DNA of 64,000 nucleotides, taken from Reyranella massiliensis 521. Its GTDB lineage: Bacteria; Pseudomonadota; Alphaproteobacteria; Reyranellales; Reyranellaceae. How positions within the stretch are numbered: position 1 is the stretch's first letter; each line of letters begins with the position of its first letter. The position numbers were made by a program, and so were the translations under genes. A model generated the notes under the pieces. The model was given only the letters and a program-made list of their open reading frames with translations. It made no database searches and was not told where the DNA came from. Location: the NCBI RefSeq assembly GCF_000312425.1, contig NZ_HE997181.1, positions 2,208,260-2,272,259 on the forward strand, in the 5' to 3' direction. Of the stretch, positions 29,647-41,181 are shown piece by piece.

Positions 29647-30258
29647 TCAGTTCGCCTTCGTCACCTTCTCGTCACCCGGCAGCACCCGTTCGATGCCACC
29701 TTCCCACGGGCTCAGGAAGTCGAAACGGCGGAACTCCTGGGTAAGCTTCACCGGCTCATAGATGACACGCTTCTGTACGTCGTCCCACCGCAGCTCGACG
29801 AAGCCGGTCAGCGGGAAATCCTTGCGCAGTGGATGCCCCTCGAAACCATAGTCGGTCAGAATGCGCCGCAGGTCGGGATGGTCCGAGAACCATACGCCGT
29901 AGAGATCATACGTCTCGCGCTCGAACCAGCCGGCCGAACTGTAGATCGAGGCAACCGACGGCACCGGAGTCGTCTCGTCCGTTGCTACCTTCACGCGGAT
30001 GCGCAGGTTGTTCTTCAGGCTCAGCAGATTGTAGACGACATCGAAGCGTTTTTCGCGCTCGGGCCAATCGACGCCACAGATGTCGATGAGCTGCTTGAAA
30101 AGACACTTGGGATCGTCGCGCAGGAAAGTCAGCAGCGCGACCACCTTGTCGGGTGTCGTCTCAAGCATCAGTTCTTCGAGACGCACCTGATGGGCCGTCA
30201 CCGCACCTGCGGTGGTCTGCGCAACGTGCTCACCAAGCTCCGCCAGTGTATCGGTCAT
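29647..30258 (-). CDS. nuoC: NADH-quinone oxidoreductase subunit C
   Basis: NuoC is the 30-kDa structural subunit of the complex I peripheral arm (203 residues). Diagnostic blocks are [23 protein letters not shown] (about 68-90) and the signature [38 protein letters not shown] (about 122-160, with minor spacing). The ATG at 30258 shares a base with the nuoB stop (TGATG) and is preferred to the TTG one codon upstream. Confidence 0.97.
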   Translation of the reverse strand: MTDTLAELGEHVAQTTAGAVTAHQVRLEELMLETTPDKVVALLTFLRDDPKCLFKQLIDICGVDWPEREKRFDVVYNLLSLKNNLRIRVKVATDETTPVPSVASIYSSAGWFERETYDLYGVWFSDHPDLRRILTDYGFEGHPLRKDFPLTGFVELRWDDVQKRVIYEPVKLTQEFRRFDFLSPWEGGIERVLPGDEKVTKAN

Positions 30259-30791
30259 CAACGCACCAATGTTCCGGTGCGGCGGACCTTCTTCTGAAGC
30301 TGCAGCACGCCGTAGAGCAGCGCTTCTGCGGTCGGCGGGCAGCCCGGCACGTAGACGTCGACCGGGATGATGCGATCGCAGCCGCGCACGACTGAATAGC
30401 TATAGTGATAGTAGCCGCCGCCGTTGGCGCAGGAGCCCATCGAGATCACGTAGCGCGGCTCGGCCATCTGGTCGTAGACCTTGCGCAGAGCCGGCGCCAT
30501 CTTGTTGGTCAGCGTTCCCGCCACGATCATCACATCGGCCGAACGCGGACTGGGCATCGGCGCAAAGCCGAAACGATCGAGATCGTAGCGGCTCATCCAG
30601 CAATGGATCATCTCGACGCCGCAGCAGGCCAGACCGAAGGTCAGCCCCCACATCGAGCCGGTACGCGCCCAGGTAATCAGCTTGTCGAGCTGGGCAACGA
30701 CGAATCCCTTGTCGGCCAGCTCATCGTTGAGCGCCCGCGACAACGCCGCCTCAGCAGCGCTATTGGGCTTGGCTGGAGTTATCACTCCCAT
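30258..30791 (-). CDS. nuoB: NADH-quinone oxidoreductase subunit B
   Basis: NuoB carries the terminal cluster N2, which reduces quinone. The 177-residue protein has the paired cysteines in [12 protein letters not shown] (about 53-64), the later [20 protein letters not shown] (about 120-139) and [14 protein letters not shown] (about 147-160), giving the four N2 ligands. ATG at 30791 overlaps the end of nuoA by 10 bases and has AAGGAG seven bases upstream. A longer in-frame start seven codons earlier is less likely. Confidence 0.97.
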   Translation of the reverse strand: MGVITPAKPNSAAEAALSRALNDELADKGFVVAQLDKLITWARTGSMWGLTFGLACCGVEMIHCWMSRYDLDRFGFAPMPSPRSADVMIVAGTLTNKMAPALRKVYDQMAEPRYVISMGSCANGGGYYHYSYSVVRGCDRIIPVDVYVPGCPPTAEALLYGVLQLQKKVRRTGTLVR

Positions 30792-31147
30792 TCCAGAGCT
30801 CCTTTCCGCCACTCGTATATGAAACCAACGGTGAGCACGGCCAGAAAGAGCATCATCGACCAGAAACCGAACAACCCGATGTCACCGAGCGCCACCGCCC
30901 AGGGGAACAGGAACGCGACCTCGAGGTCGAAGATGATGAAAAGAATGGCGACCAGATAAAAGCGTACATCGAACTGACCACGCGCATCGTCGAACGGCGC
31001 GAAGCCGCACTCGAAGGGTGACAGTTTCTCGGAATTCGGATTCTGACGGGCGATCAGATAGGACCCGCCGATCATGGCGCACGTCAGGGCGAAAGCGAGG
31101 CCAAGGAAGATCAGAATTGGAAGGTATTCCGTGAGAAGAGCTTCCAT
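30782..31147 (-). CDS. nuoA: NADH-quinone oxidoreductase subunit A
   Basis: NuoA is a three-helix membrane subunit (121 residues) at the junction of the two arms of complex I. The [42 protein letters not shown] region (about 43-85, quoted in part) is the family signature, including the loop Cys that reports active/deactive states in related enzymes. ATG at 31147 has AAGGGG five bases upstream; the GTG two codons earlier is less likely. It is the first nuo gene, only 45 bases after tRNA-Asp. Confidence 0.96.
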   Translation of the reverse strand: MEALLTEYLPILIFLGLAFALTCAMIGGSYLIARQNPNSEKLSPFECGFAPFDDARGQFDVRFYLVAILFIIFDLEVAFLFPWAVALGDIGLFGFWSMMLFLAVLTVGFIYEWRKGALEWE

Positions 31148-31192
31148 CGCCACCCCTTGCGCCCCGTTTTTCTGGGCTGCCAGCGTTGGGGC

Positions 31193-31269
<77 letters not shown>

Positions 31270-31390
31270 ATTAGCCCCCAACGGCGCGCGGAGAGATATA
31301 GGAGCCCCTATAGGGTGTCAAGCATACCGCACTCGCGAAGTCGTGCGTAAGTGCCAGATTTTTCAATACTTTCCGCGCCGTGCGAAACAA

Positions 31391-31466
31391 TGGTGGGCGA
31401 TGACGGACTCGAACCGCCGACAACCTCGGTGTAAACGAGATGCTCTACCAACTGAGCTAATCGCCC
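31391..31466 (-). tRNA. tRNA-Val (TAC)
   Basis: The 76-base cloverleaf has acceptor GGGCGAT/ATCGCCC, discriminator A and encoded CCA. The anticodon stem TCTCG/CGAGG encloses TTTACAC, anticodon TAC, which reads GUA-type valine codons. It lies between hupB and tRNA-Asp; the gap to tRNA-Asp is about 120 bases and is AT-richer than its surroundings. Confidence 0.97.
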
Positions 31467-31502
31467 CCGTTGCTTTTCTAGCACGCGTGCGCGCGCCGCG
31501 TC

Positions 31503-31775
31503 CTAGTTGATCGCGTCTTTCAGGGCCTTGCTGGCCTTGAAGCGCGGCACGATGGCCGCGGGAATCTTGATCTTTTCGCCGGTCTGCGGATTGCGCCCCT
31601 CGCCCGCCTTGCGCTTGGACACCTGGAACGTCCCAAAGCCGACCAACAACACCTTTTCCTTTTTCTTCAACGACTTGGTGATGACCGTCAGAATGGAATC
31701 GATGGCATTGGCGGCGTCGGTCTTCGAAAGGTTGGTCGAAGCGGCAACGGCGGCGATCAGATCGTGCTTGTTCAC
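31503..31775 (-). CDS. hupB: HU family DNA-binding protein
   Basis: HU is a small dimeric histone-like protein that bends and compacts DNA. The 90-residue product starts (V)NKHDLIAAVAASTNLSKTDA and has the DNA-binding arm GFGTFQVSKRKAGEGRNPQTGEKIKIPA with its conserved RNPxTG tip. A GTG start at 31775 is chosen because it matches the invariant MNK start, with AGGGG seven bases upstream; an ATG five codons earlier is also open. Its position after lon is conserved in alphaproteobacteria. Confidence 0.95.
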   Translation of the reverse strand: MNKHDLIAAVAASTNLSKTDAANAIDSILTVITKSLKKKEKVLLVGFGTFQVSKRKAGEGRNPQTGEKIKIPAAIVPRFKASKALKDAIN

Positions 31776-31899
31776 GGGGAGCCCCTGCATGGTCCGGCAG
31801 CCTCAAGTGTACGGGCCGCCGGAAAACGGCGTCAACGTTGAATACCATATTTTGTAGGTTTGATAGACCTAAACCCACACGTATTGGGTCCAAATGCAA

Positions 31900-31927
31900 C
31901 GAAGCCCCGGATCACTCCGGGGCTTCG
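31900..31927 (-). terminator. lon terminator hairpin
   Basis: An 11-base-pair perfect stem (cgaagccccgg / ccggggcttcg) with a six-base loop lies 25 bases after the lon stop, read on the minus strand and followed by TTGCATTT. The U-run is weak but the stem is strong, so it probably ends or attenuates lon transcripts before hupB. Confidence 0.65.
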
Positions 31928-31952
31928 GCGATTCTTGCAAGGAGATTAGGGC

Positions 31953-34352
31953 TCAGTGTGCCCGGATCGCCTCGCTGCCTTCCGCCGGCTTGGCCGCGAC
32001 CGTCTCCAGATCGTTCGGCCATTCGATCGCGACCAGCGGCTTCACCAGCGCTCGGGCTAGTACTTCATCGACAGTCGAAACCGGCACGATTTCCAGTCCC
32101 TTCTTCACGTTGTCCGGAATCTCCGGCAGATCGCGCTCGTTCTCCTTGGGAATGAGCACGGTCTTGAGACCACCGCGCAACGCCGCCAGCAGCTTTTCCT
32201 TCAGGCCGCCGATTGGCAGGACCCGCCCCCGCAGGCTGATCTCGCCGGTCATGGCCACATCCTTGCGCACCGCCACGCCGGTGAGCGCCGAAACGATCGA
32301 CGTGATCATGCCGACACCGGCCGACGGGCCGTCCTTGGGCGTCGCACCTTCCGGCACGTGCACGTGGATGTCGCGCTTCTCGAAGATGTTCGGCTTGATG
32401 CCGAACGCCGCCGCGCGCGAGCGGACGTAGGCATTGGCTGCCTGCACCGACTCCTGCATGACGTCGCCCAGCTTGCCGGTCACGGTGACGCGGCCACGGC
32501 CCGGAACCAGCACGGCCTCGATCTGCAGCAACTCGCCGCCGACTTCGGTCCAGGCCAAGCCCGTCGTGATGCCCACCAGATCCTCGAGTTCCGCCTCGCC
32601 GTAGCGGAAGCGACGGACGCCGGCATACTTGTCGAGGTTCTTGCGGCCGATCTTCACCTTGGTCGTCCCCTTCATGAGGATTTCCTTGGTGGCCTTGCGG
32701 GCAAGATTGGCAATCTCGCGCTCGAGGTTACGGACACCGGCCTCGCGCGTGTAGTAGCGCACGAGGTCACGCACCGCGTCGTCGTGGATGTCGAGCTCCC
32801 CTTCCTTGAGACCGTTCGCTTCGATCTGCTTGGGAATGAGATGCTTGCGCGAGATAGCGACCTTCTCGTCCTCGGTGTAGCCGGCCAGCCGGATGATCTC
32901 CATGCGGTCCATCAGCGGCTGCGCCATGCGCAGCGAGTTCGCCGTGGTGATGAACATCACGTTCGACAGGTCGTAGTCGACTTCGAGATAGTGATCGTTG
33001 AACGACGTGTTCTGCTCGGGGTCCAGCACCTCGAGCAGCGCCGACGACGGGTCGCCGCGGAAATCCGCGCCGAGCTTGTCGATCTCGTCCAGCAGGAAGA
33101 GCGGGTTCGACGACTTCGCCTTCTTCATGCTCTGGATGACCTTGCCCGGCAGCGAGCCGATGTAGGTCCGGCGATGGCCACGAATCTCGGCCTCGTCGCG
33201 CACGCCGCCCAGCGACATGCGAACGAAGTTGCGGCCCGTCGCCTTGGCGATCGACTTGCCCAGCGAAGTCTTGCCGACGCCCGGCGGTCCGACGAGGCAC
33301 AGGATCGGCCCCTTCATCTTGTCGACGCGCTGCTGCACCGCGAGGTACTCGAGGATGCGCTCCTTCACCTTCTCGAGGCCGTGATGATCGGCGTTGAGAA
33401 TGTCCTCGGCGTACTTCAGATCCTTGATGATCTTGGTCGGCTTGCGCCATGGAATCGACAGTAGCCAGTCGAGGTAGTTGCGCACCACCGTCGCCTCGGC
33501 CGACATCGGGCTCATGGTCCGGAGCTTCTTCAGCTCGGCATTGGCCTTCTCGCGCGCTTCCTTGCTGAGCCGCGTCTTCTTGATGCGCTTCTCCAATTCG
33601 GAAACCTCGTCGCGACCGTCTTCGGTCTCGCCCAGCTCCTTCTGGATCGCCTTCATCTGCTCGTTGAGATAGTACTCGCGCTGCGTCTTCTCCATCTGAC
33701 GCTTCACGCGGTTACGGATCTTCTTCTCGACCTGCAGGACGCCGATCTCGCCTTCCATCAGGCCGAGAATGCGCTCCAGCCGCTTGGACACGGAGTCGAG
33801 TTCGAGGAGCTGCTGCTTCTCGGCGACCTTGAGCGCGAGATGGGCCGAGATGGTGTCGGCTAGCTTGGTCGGCTCCTCGATCTTGTTGATCGAGACGACG
33901 ACTTCCGGCGGCACCTTCTTGTTCAGCTTAACGTAGTTCTCGAATTCCGAGACCACGGTGCGAGCGGCCGCCTGGAGCTCCGCCGTCTCGCCCGGCGTCT
34001 CCTCCATATCGACGGCACGCGCCTCGAAGAAATCGGCGCGCTCGGAATAGCCAGTGACGCGCACGCGGCGGCCGCCCTCGACCAGCACCTTCACAGTATC
34101 GTCCGGCAGCTTCAGAAGCTGCAGCACGGTGCCGAGCGTGCCGATCGAATAAATGTCGTCGGGGCCGGGGTCGTCCTGGCTGGCGTTCTTCTGGGCGATC
34201 AGCAGGATCTGCTTGTCGTCCTTCATGACCTCTTCGAGGGCCTTGACGCTCTTCTCGCGACCAACAAAAAGCGGAACGATCATGCCGGGAAACACGACGA
34301 TGTCGCGCAGCGGCAGGACCGGGTAGACAGTTCCTTGAATGGGGGCGTTCAT
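31953..34352 (-). CDS. lon: endopeptidase La (Lon protease)
   Basis: Lon is an ATP-dependent cytoplasmic protease that degrades misfolded and regulatory proteins. The 799-residue protein has an N-terminal LAN substrate domain (about 8-200), a coiled-coil middle, an AAA+ module with Walker [13 protein letters not shown] (about 350) and Walker [10 protein letters not shown], and a C-terminal protease domain. The catalytic dyad is Ser677 in PKDGPSAG and Lys720 in [10 protein letters not shown]. Length matches the LonA family. It lies between clpX and hupB. Confidence 0.98.
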   Translation of the reverse strand: MNAPIQGTVYPVLPLRDIVVFPGMIVPLFVGREKSVKALEEVMKDDKQILLIAQKNASQDDPGPDDIYSIGTLGTVLQLLKLPDDTVKVLVEGGRRVRVTGYSERADFFEARAVDMEETPGETAELQAAARTVVSEFENYVKLNKKVPPEVVVSINKIEEPTKLADTISAHLALKVAEKQQLLELDSVSKRLERILGLMEGEIGVLQVEKKIRNRVKRQMEKTQREYYLNEQMKAIQKELGETEDGRDEVSELEKRIKKTRLSKEAREKANAELKKLRTMSPMSAEATVVRNYLDWLLSIPWRKPTKIIKDLKYAEDILNADHHGLEKVKERILEYLAVQQRVDKMKGPILCLVGPPGVGKTSLGKSIAKATGRNFVRMSLGGVRDEAEIRGHRRTYIGSLPGKVIQSMKKAKSSNPLFLLDEIDKLGADFRGDPSSALLEVLDPEQNTSFNDHYLEVDYDLSNVMFITTANSLRMAQPLMDRMEIIRLAGYTEDEKVAISRKHLIPKQIEANGLKEGELDIHDDAVRDLVRYYTREAGVRNLEREIANLARKATKEILMKGTTKVKIGRKNLDKYAGVRRFRYGEAELEDLVGITTGLAWTEVGGELLQIEAVLVPGRGRVTVTGKLGDVMQESVQAANAYVRSRAAAFGIKPNIFEKRDIHVHVPEGATPKDGPSAGVGMITSIVSALTGVAVRKDVAMTGEISLRGRVLPIGGLKEKLLAALRGGLKTVLIPKENERDLPEIPDNVKKGLEIVPVSTVDEVLARALVKPLVAIEWPNDLETVAAKPAEGSEAIRAH

Positions 34353-34494
34353 GATGCCTCACAACGTACGCTGTTAGAGCTACCCGCACCGCGGACGCGA
34401 CCCCCAAATGGGCGATCAACGCTACGCAAACACGTGCACTCGCTAGCAGAGATTGGCCCGAACAGGATTTGGTTCAAGCCCCGTCGGGGAGACT

Positions 34495-34516
34495 GCCGGC
34501 GACGGTCGTCGCCGGC
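34495..34516 (-). promoter_or_regulatory. hairpin after clpX
   Basis: A perfect 9-base-pair repeat (gccggcgac / gtcgccggc) with a four-base loop begins about 10 bases past the clpX stop. No T-run follows on the minus strand, though TTTTT precedes it. It may slow or end transcription between clpX and lon; this is weakly supported. Confidence 0.35.
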
Positions 34517-34526
34517 GCAGCAAAAA

Positions 34527-35798
<1,272 letters not shown>

Positions 35799-35941
35799 GT
35801 CGTTAACGCACCTCCGCTTGGGGGGCTCGTCGACCTGCGAGCCCACACCAAAGCTATGTTAAACGCGCCCCCTAGATCGCGACAACATCAAAATATGGTG
35901 TGTCGGCGTGCAAAAGGGAAACAATTGGTCGTAACGGCCGC

Positions 35942-36589
35942 TTAGGAAGCAGCCGCCTGGATCGTCGGAGTCGGCCGCCTGTCGAAAACTTCGTCAATCA
36001 GGCCGAATTCCTTGGCCTCCGGCGGAGAGAAGAAGCGGTCGCGCTCCATCCCCTTCTCGATCTCTTCGATCGTCCGGCCGGTGTGGTTGACATAGAGTTG
36101 ATTAAGGCGGGCACGTGTCAGCAGGATTTCCTTGGCGTGGATTTCGATGTCCGTCGCCTGGCCCTGTGCACCACCGGATGGCTGATGGATCATGATCCGG
36201 GCGTTGGGCAGCGAAAAGCGCTTGCCCTTCTCGCCTGCCATCAACAGCAGCGAACCCGCCGACGCAGCCTGGCCGAACACCAAGGTCGAGATATTGGGGC
36301 GCACGTACTGCATCGTGTCGTAGATCGCCAACCCCGACGTCACCACGCCGCCCGGCGAGTTGATATAGAAGGAGATGTCCTTCGTGGGGTTCTCGGCTTC
36401 GAGATAGAGGAGCTGGGCGCAGACCAAGCCCGCCACGTTGTCCTCGATCGGGCCGTTCAGAAAGATGATCCGCTCCTTGAGCAGGCGGGACCAGATATCG
36501 TAGCCGCGCTCGCCGCGGGCCGACTGCTCGACGACCATCGGGACGTAGTAATTGTTGTAGATTTCCAGCGGATCGCGGTCGCGACTCAT
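35942..36589 (-). CDS. clpP: ATP-dependent Clp protease proteolytic subunit
   Basis: ClpP is the tetradecameric serine peptidase that partners ClpX and ClpA. The 215-residue protein carries the catalytic triad Ser110 (FGQAASAGS), His135 (IMIHQPSGG) and Asp184 (MERDRF). The N-terminal [27 protein letters not shown] matches alphaproteobacterial ClpP. ATG at 36589 has AAGGGGG six bases upstream; a longer open frame begins 20 codons earlier but lacks homology. It lies between tig and clpX. Confidence 0.97.
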   Translation of the reverse strand: MSRDRDPLEIYNNYYVPMVVEQSARGERGYDIWSRLLKERIIFLNGPIEDNVAGLVCAQLLYLEAENPTKDISFYINSPGGVVTSGLAIYDTMQYVRPNISTLVFGQAASAGSLLLMAGEKGKRFSLPNARIMIHQPSGGAQGQATDIEIHAKEILLTRARLNQLYVNHTGRTIEEIEKGMERDRFFSPPEAKEFGLIDEVFDRRPTPTIQAAAS

Positions 36590-36665
36590 CGCGGGCCCCC
36601 TTGAGTATGATGTCGCTTTGAAAGTGGCAGCGCCGGCGGCCTCGTTCAAGGCCGCCGGTTCTGGA

Positions 36666-38012
36666 TCAATTTGCCGCTTTCTCCGCAGGCTCTTCTTCTT
36701 CCGCCTCGCGAGCTGCCTTGAGCAGTTCCTCCGGCGTAACCGACTTCTCGGAGACCTTCGCCAGCTCGAGAATGAAGTCGACCGTCTTCTCTTCGAAGAT
36801 CGGCGCGCGGAGCTGTTCCTTGAGTTCGGCGTTCTTGCCGTAGAACTCCAGGACCTGGCGCTCCTGGCCGGGATAGCGCATCGCTTCGCGCATCACCGCC
36901 TGGTTCAGCTCTTCCGGCGTCACTTCGATGTTGTTGGAGCGGCCGACATCTGCGAGCAGCAGGCCGAGGCGCACCCGGCGCTCCGCAATCTCGCGGTACT
37001 CCTTCTTCATCTTCTCTTCGTCGTCTTCGAGCTTCTGGCCATTCTTCTTGGCCTCCTCGATACGCTGCCAGATTGCGCCGAACTCGCCTTCGATCAGTCC
37101 TTCCGGCACCTCGAACTTGTGGCTGTCAGCAAGCTTGTCGAGCAGCTGACGCTTCACCATCTGGCGCGAGATCTGGGTGTAGTCCTGGCCGATGCGCTCA
37201 CCGACGGCCTTCCGCATGGCTTCGAGATTCTCGAAGTTGTTCTTCTTCGCCAGCTCGTCGTCGGCGGGCTTGTCGACGAATTCACGGATCTCCTTGATCG
37301 TGCACTTGAAGACCGCGTCCTTACCGGCGAGTTCCGCCGCACCGTAATCGGCCGGGAAAGTCACCTTCACGTCGACGGTCTTGCCGACCTCGGCGCCGAT
37401 GAGCTGATCCTCGAAACCGGGAATGAACGAGCCCGATCCCAGCTCCAGCGTGTAGTCGGTGGCCGCACCGCCCGGGAACTCCGTGCCGTCGACCGAGCCC
37501 ACGAAGTCGAGCTTGATCGCATCGCCCTTCTGGGCCGGACGCGGCGGATCGACAGGCTTCTGATCGCGGTTGGCCTTGGCGATGCGCTCGAGGGCATCGT
37601 CGACATCCTTGTCCGGAACGGCGGCCTTCAGGCGCTCGAGCTCGATGCCCGAGAAATCGAGCTTGCCGATCTCCGGCAGCACTTCGATCGCCACTTCGAA
37701 TTCGACGTCCTTGCCCTCTTCGAGCTGCTTCAGGTCGACCCGCGGCTGCAGCGCCGGACGCAGGCCGCGATCTTCGATCGCCTTCGCCGTGCTGGTGTTG
37801 ACGGCCTGCTCGACGGCCTCGCCGAACAGCGCCTGGCCGTACTGCTTCTTCAGCAGGCTGACCGGCACCTTGCCCGGGCGGAAGCCCGGCAGAGCAGCCG
37901 TCTGCGCCATCTCAGCCAGCCGCTCGTCGACCTTCGCCGACAGATCACCGGCCGGCACAACGATCTTGAATTGCCGCTTCAGCCCTTCGGCCGAGAGTTC
38001 CGTCACTTGCAT
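36666..38012 (-). CDS. tig: trigger factor
   Basis: Trigger factor is the ribosome-bound chaperone and peptidyl-prolyl isomerase that meets nascent chains. The 448-residue protein has the N-terminal ribosome-binding domain with [17 protein letters not shown] (about 43-59), where the usual signature is GFRxGKVP. The FKBP-like PPIase domain follows ([15 protein letters not shown] near 163, [16 protein letters not shown] near 190), then the helical C-terminal arms. It ends in a Glu/Ala-rich tail. The true start is the ATG at 38012; the open frame extends upstream through the tRNA-Leu gene. Confidence 0.96.
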   Translation of the reverse strand: MQVTELSAEGLKRQFKIVVPAGDLSAKVDERLAEMAQTAALPGFRPGKVPVSLLKKQYGQALFGEAVEQAVNTSTAKAIEDRGLRPALQPRVDLKQLEEGKDVEFEVAIEVLPEIGKLDFSGIELERLKAAVPDKDVDDALERIAKANRDQKPVDPPRPAQKGDAIKLDFVGSVDGTEFPGGAATDYTLELGSGSFIPGFEDQLIGAEVGKTVDVKVTFPADYGAAELAGKDAVFKCTIKEIREFVDKPADDELAKKNNFENLEAMRKAVGERIGQDYTQISRQMVKRQLLDKLADSHKFEVPEGLIEGEFGAIWQRIEEAKKNGQKLEDDEEKMKKEYREIAERRVRLGLLLADVGRSNNIEVTPEELNQAVMREAMRYPGQERQVLEFYGKNAELKEQLRAPIFEEKTVDFILELAKVSEKSVTPEELLKAAREAEEEEPAEKAAN

Positions 38013-38040
38013 CGTCTCACTTCCATTTCCTGGCATTTCC

Positions 38041-38125
38041 TGGTGCGGGCGGAGGGACTTGAACCCCCACGCCTTGCGGCACGAGAACCTAAATCTCGCG
38101 TGTCTACCAATTTCACCACGCCCGC
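38041..38125 (-). tRNA. tRNA-Leu (TAG)
   Basis: The 85-base class II tRNA has acceptor GCGGGCG.../...CGCCCGC with discriminator A and encoded CCA. The anticodon stem CGAGA/TCTCG encloses TTTAGGT, anticodon TAG, and a long variable arm (gtgccgcaaggcgt) is visible. It sits immediately upstream of tig on the same strand, 28 bases from the tig ATG. Confidence 0.97.
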
Positions 38126-38213
38126 CCGAATCGGCCCACATCGACGACAAGGGCCATCGGGGCGTGCCTCGAAGGCCGAATCGCGCGCCTCTTAGCCCGG
38201 GCCCGTCAAACGG

Positions 38214-39707
38214 TCAATTGACGGTGAGAGCCGACTGCATCGCTTCTGGAATTAAGTTGAGCAAATCCTCTGCAATCAGGCCCGGGCGCCCAAACCGACA
38301 AGCACAATCCCCATGGAGCCACGCCGCCGCTGCCGCCGCCGCGAAAGCCGTCAGCCCCTGCGCCATGAGCCCGCCTGCGATACCGGCCAGCACGTCGCCC
38401 GCCCCGGCCGTCGCCAGGCCCGCGGTAGCGTGCACATTGATGACCGCCCGGCCGTCCGGAGCGGCGATAACCGTGTCGGGTCCCTTCAGGAGGACCGTGG
38501 CGCCGCTCAGGGCGGCGGCCTGGCGGACGCGGGCCACCTTGCCCCCCTCGCCCTTGATGCCTGGGAACAGGCGGCGGAACTCACCCTCATGCGGCGTGAG
38601 CAAAACCTGCCCCTTGGCGCCTTCGAAAAGAATCCGAGGCTCTTCCGAGAAGCTCGTGATGCCGTCGGCATCCAGGACCAGGCCACGTCGGTCCGCCAGC
38701 ACCGCCAGCGCAGCCTCTCGCGTCCTGTCGCCGATCCCCGAACCCGGGCCGATCAGGAACGCGTTGCGCCGCGGATCGTCGAGAAGGCCCGCAAACGAAG
38801 CAGCGTCGTCGGCCTCGACGACAAGGTTGCCGGGTTCGGCAGCCTGATAGGACGGAAGGGTCGGGCGTGGTGAGGCAATGGTAACCAGCCCCGCCCCTGC
38901 CCGGCGGCCGGCAATGGCTGCAAGACGGGCGGCTCCCGTGGCCTGCGGCCCGGCGAGGATCGTCAGGTGGCCGCGCGCATATTTGTGATCGGCCAGGTCG
39001 CTTCGCTTCAGCAGTTCGCGCCACAGGATCGGACCGTTGAGCCATTGCCGGGGCGCGATGGCCTCGATGGCCCCCGGCGGAATGCCGATATCGACGACCT
39101 GCAGGTCGCCACACCGCTTCAGCCCTTCCTCCGAAAAGTGGCCGGGCTTGGCGCGGAAGAACGTAACGGTGCAGACGGCCTTCGCCGCCCGGCCCAACAC
39201 CTGGCCACTGTCGCCATGGAGACCGCTTGGAACATCTACCGCGACGACCGTCAGGCCATGCTCGTTCAGATGGTCGACGACATCGCCTGCCGCACCTCCG
39301 ATCGGCCGCGACAGGCCGGCGCCGAACAACGCATCAACCACCAACGGCCCCCCTTCCAGGAGCGCAACCGACAATGGCTCCACATTGCCCTTCCAGGCGC
39401 CGGCCGCCCAAGCCGCATCGCCCTTCAGATCAGCAACTGCGCCGGCAAGCCCCAGCCGGACTGGCCAGCCCGCTTCGCGCAGCCGACGCGCAGCTACGAA
39501 GCCGTCGCCTCCATTGTTGCCAGGCCCACACAGCACGGCGACCGGGCGCCGCGGCCATCGCCGCATGACGGCCGCAGCGACGGCCCTGCCGGCAGTTTCC
39601 ATTAGCGTGGCCCCCGAAGTGCCGCCGGCGATGGCGAAGGCGTCGGCCTTTGCCATTTCCGTGCAGTCCAGAAGCGCGAGTTCGTCGTCTTCAGCGAGGT
39701 CGCGCAT
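38214..39707 (-). CDS. nnr: bifunctional NAD(P)H-hydrate epimerase / ADP-dependent NAD(P)H-hydrate dehydratase
   Basis: Nnr repairs damaged hydrated NAD(P)H: the N-terminal YjeF_N domain epimerises R- and S-NAD(P)HX and the C-terminal carbohydrate-kinase-like domain dehydrates the S form using ADP. The 497-residue protein has AVLCGPGNNGGDGFVAARRL (about 58-77) in the first domain. The second has TPHEGEFRRLFPG (about 373-385), LKGPDTVIAAPDG and the GxGD motif ATAGAGDVLAGIAGG near 435. Length is standard for the fused enzyme. It is flanked by tRNA-Leu and tRNA-His. Confidence 0.95.
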   Translation of the reverse strand: MRDLAEDDELALLDCTEMAKADAFAIAGGTSGATLMETAGRAVAAAVMRRWPRRPVAVLCGPGNNGGDGFVAARRLREAGWPVRLGLAGAVADLKGDAAWAAGAWKGNVEPLSVALLEGGPLVVDALFGAGLSRPIGGAAGDVVDHLNEHGLTVVAVDVPSGLHGDSGQVLGRAAKAVCTVTFFRAKPGHFSEEGLKRCGDLQVVDIGIPPGAIEAIAPRQWLNGPILWRELLKRSDLADHKYARGHLTILAGPQATGAARLAAIAGRRAGAGLVTIASPRPTLPSYQAAEPGNLVVEADDAASFAGLLDDPRRNAFLIGPGSGIGDRTREAALAVLADRRGLVLDADGITSFSEEPRILFEGAKGQVLLTPHEGEFRRLFPGIKGEGGKVARVRQAAALSGATVLLKGPDTVIAAPDGRAVINVHATAGLATAGAGDVLAGIAGGLMAQGLTAFAAAAAAAWLHGDCACRFGRPGLIAEDLLNLIPEAMQSALTVN

Positions 39708-39739
39708 GGGTGTTCCAGGGACCAGGATTTAGGGGCGAT

Positions 39740-39817
39740 TGGGGCGGCCGACCGGATTTGAACCGGCGACATCCAGAATCACAATCTGGCGCTCTAACCA
39801 ACTGAGCTACGGCCGCC
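39740..39817 (-). tRNA. tRNA-His (GTG) with encoded G-1 and C73
   Basis: The cloverleaf has anticodon stem CCAGA/TCTGG and loop TTGTGAT, anticodon GTG. The T-stem leaves 11 bases CGGCCGCCCCA at the 3' end. That is a 7-base acceptor half (CGGCCGC), C73 and CCA, and the 5' half GCGGCCG is preceded by one extra G. The gene therefore encodes the G-1:C73 identity pair, 78 bases including CCA. It lies 32 bases upstream of nnr. Confidence 0.95.
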
Positions 39818-39872
39818 ATCGTGGATCGCTCCCGACGAAGCGGCGCCTTCCTACGCTCCAGGGGCCGGAGCG

Positions 39873-40517
39873 TCAAGAAACTGACGGCGTCGGCGGCAAC
39901 AAACGGTCGATCGCGCTCACCCAGAGGGCGCAGGCTTGCTCGTACGTCAGGCCGAACATGTGGCGCATCCGCGCCCAGCTTTCGAAATCGATCAACGCCT
40001 CGATCGCCAAAACCGTCTGTTGACGCTCGACCGGCCCCAGGGTCGACAGTTCGGGTTCGTACATCGTTTCGAGGCGACGGATAACGAGCTCCCGAGCCCG
40101 CCGAATACGGTCCTTGAGTTCCGCGGACTCCCCCTGATTGGCATTCAGTGCTCGCCACAGGGGCAGCCACTCCTCGCAGACGCGGCCTCGCGTCTCGACA
40201 TGTGTCTTCAGGCGCAAGGCGCGGTTGCCTTTGGGCGGGTGGCCGGCCGCCTGCAGGGAAGCCTGCGACATTACATAGTCGGTCGCCGCAACGCGCAGCG
40301 TATGAAGGTCGGGAAAACGCTCAAACACCGAGCGCACAGAATAGCCGGCACGCCGTGCTATCGCCGCGGCTGTGGGAATCTGCGGACTTTCCCGCAGGAG
40401 CAGGAGATATGCGTCGATGATGAGCTGCCGCGTCCGCACGCTGCGCAGACGACGACCGTCGGTTCGGACCGGCTTGGCGTCGGAAGACTTGTTCACCTGG
40501 CCAGTCCTGGGGTCCAT
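39873..40517 (-). CDS. TetR-like transcriptional regulator, tandem copy 1
   Basis: This 214-residue protein has an N-terminal TetR-type helix-turn-helix: RTRQLIIDAYLLLLRESPQIP then AAIARRAGYSVRSVFERFPDLHTL (about residues 28-75). The C-terminal ligand/dimer domain is shared with the two genes upstream, ending in SWARMRHMFGLTYEQACALW and AIDRLLPPTP. ATG at 40517 shares its A with the stop of copy 2 (TGATG), implying translational coupling. The ligand and targets are unknown; no enzyme or pump gene is directly downstream, since tRNA-His follows. Confidence 0.8.
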   Translation of the reverse strand: MDPRTGQVNKSSDAKPVRTDGRRLRSVRTRQLIIDAYLLLLRESPQIPTAAAIARRAGYSVRSVFERFPDLHTLRVAATDYVMSQASLQAAGHPPKGNRALRLKTHVETRGRVCEEWLPLWRALNANQGESAELKDRIRRARELVIRRLETMYEPELSTLGPVERQQTVLAIEALIDFESWARMRHMFGLTYEQACALWVSAIDRLLPPTPSVS

Positions 40518-41143
40518 CAGGCGCTGCCCGGAACCCGAGGAAGCAATCTGTCGACGGCCTGCACCCATGCTGTGCAGGCTTCTTCGAAAGACAGCCCGAA
40601 AAACTGTCGCATACGGGCCCAGCTTTCCACATCGGTCAGTGCTTCAAGCGCAATCAGGAGCTGCCGGCGCTCCAGCTCCGACACGGTGGCGAGTTCAGGC
40701 CGATAGATGATCTCGAGGCGCGCGATGTAGCGTTCGCGCGCCTGCCTGATACGGTCCTTCAGCTCCATGGAATCGCCCTGGTTGATGATTAGCGACCGCC
40801 ACAAGGACAACCACCTCTCGCAGACCTCGGCCCGCGCACGGACCTGCGACTTCAACCGTAATTCCCGATCGCCTTCGAGCTCGCCGGACGGGGCCAACGC
40901 CGTCACCTGAGCCATTGCATAGTCGACGGCAGCAATCTGAAGGGCGCGAATGTCCGGGAAGCGCTCGAAGACGGATCGCACCGCGTAGCCCGCCTTCTCA
41001 GCGATCTCCGCAGCCGTCGGAACACGCGGCGAATGGGCATCGGCGAGCGCCAGGTAGGCCTCGATGATGAGCTGCTTCGTCCGCTCGCTGCGCAGACGAC
41101 GGCCGTCGATCCGATTGGGCTTCTTTATCGACGCATCCGACAC
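40517..41143 (-). CDS. TetR-like transcriptional regulator, tandem copy 2
   Basis: This 208-residue paralogue has DGRRLRSERTKQLIIEAYLAL followed by AEIAEKAGYAVRSVFERFPDI, a TetR-type DNA-binding domain, and a C-terminal domain ending ESWARMRQFFGLSFEEACTAW. The GTG at 41143 is chosen because it gives MSDASIKKPNRIDGRRLRS, parallel to copy 3 (MSISATLKPARIDGRRLRS); the frame is open 46 codons further into copy 3. It lies 38 bases after the copy 3 stop and overlaps copy 1. Function is unknown beyond DNA binding. Confidence 0.78.
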   Translation of the reverse strand: MSDASIKKPNRIDGRRLRSERTKQLIIEAYLALADAHSPRVPTAAEIAEKAGYAVRSVFERFPDIRALQIAAVDYAMAQVTALAPSGELEGDRELRLKSQVRARAEVCERWLSLWRSLIINQGDSMELKDRIRQARERYIARLEIIYRPELATVSELERRQLLIALEALTDVESWARMRQFFGLSFEEACTAWVQAVDRLLPRVPGSA

Positions 41144-41181
41144 GTTGCTGAGTTCCGTCGCCAAATGTTGAGAGGTCAGAG

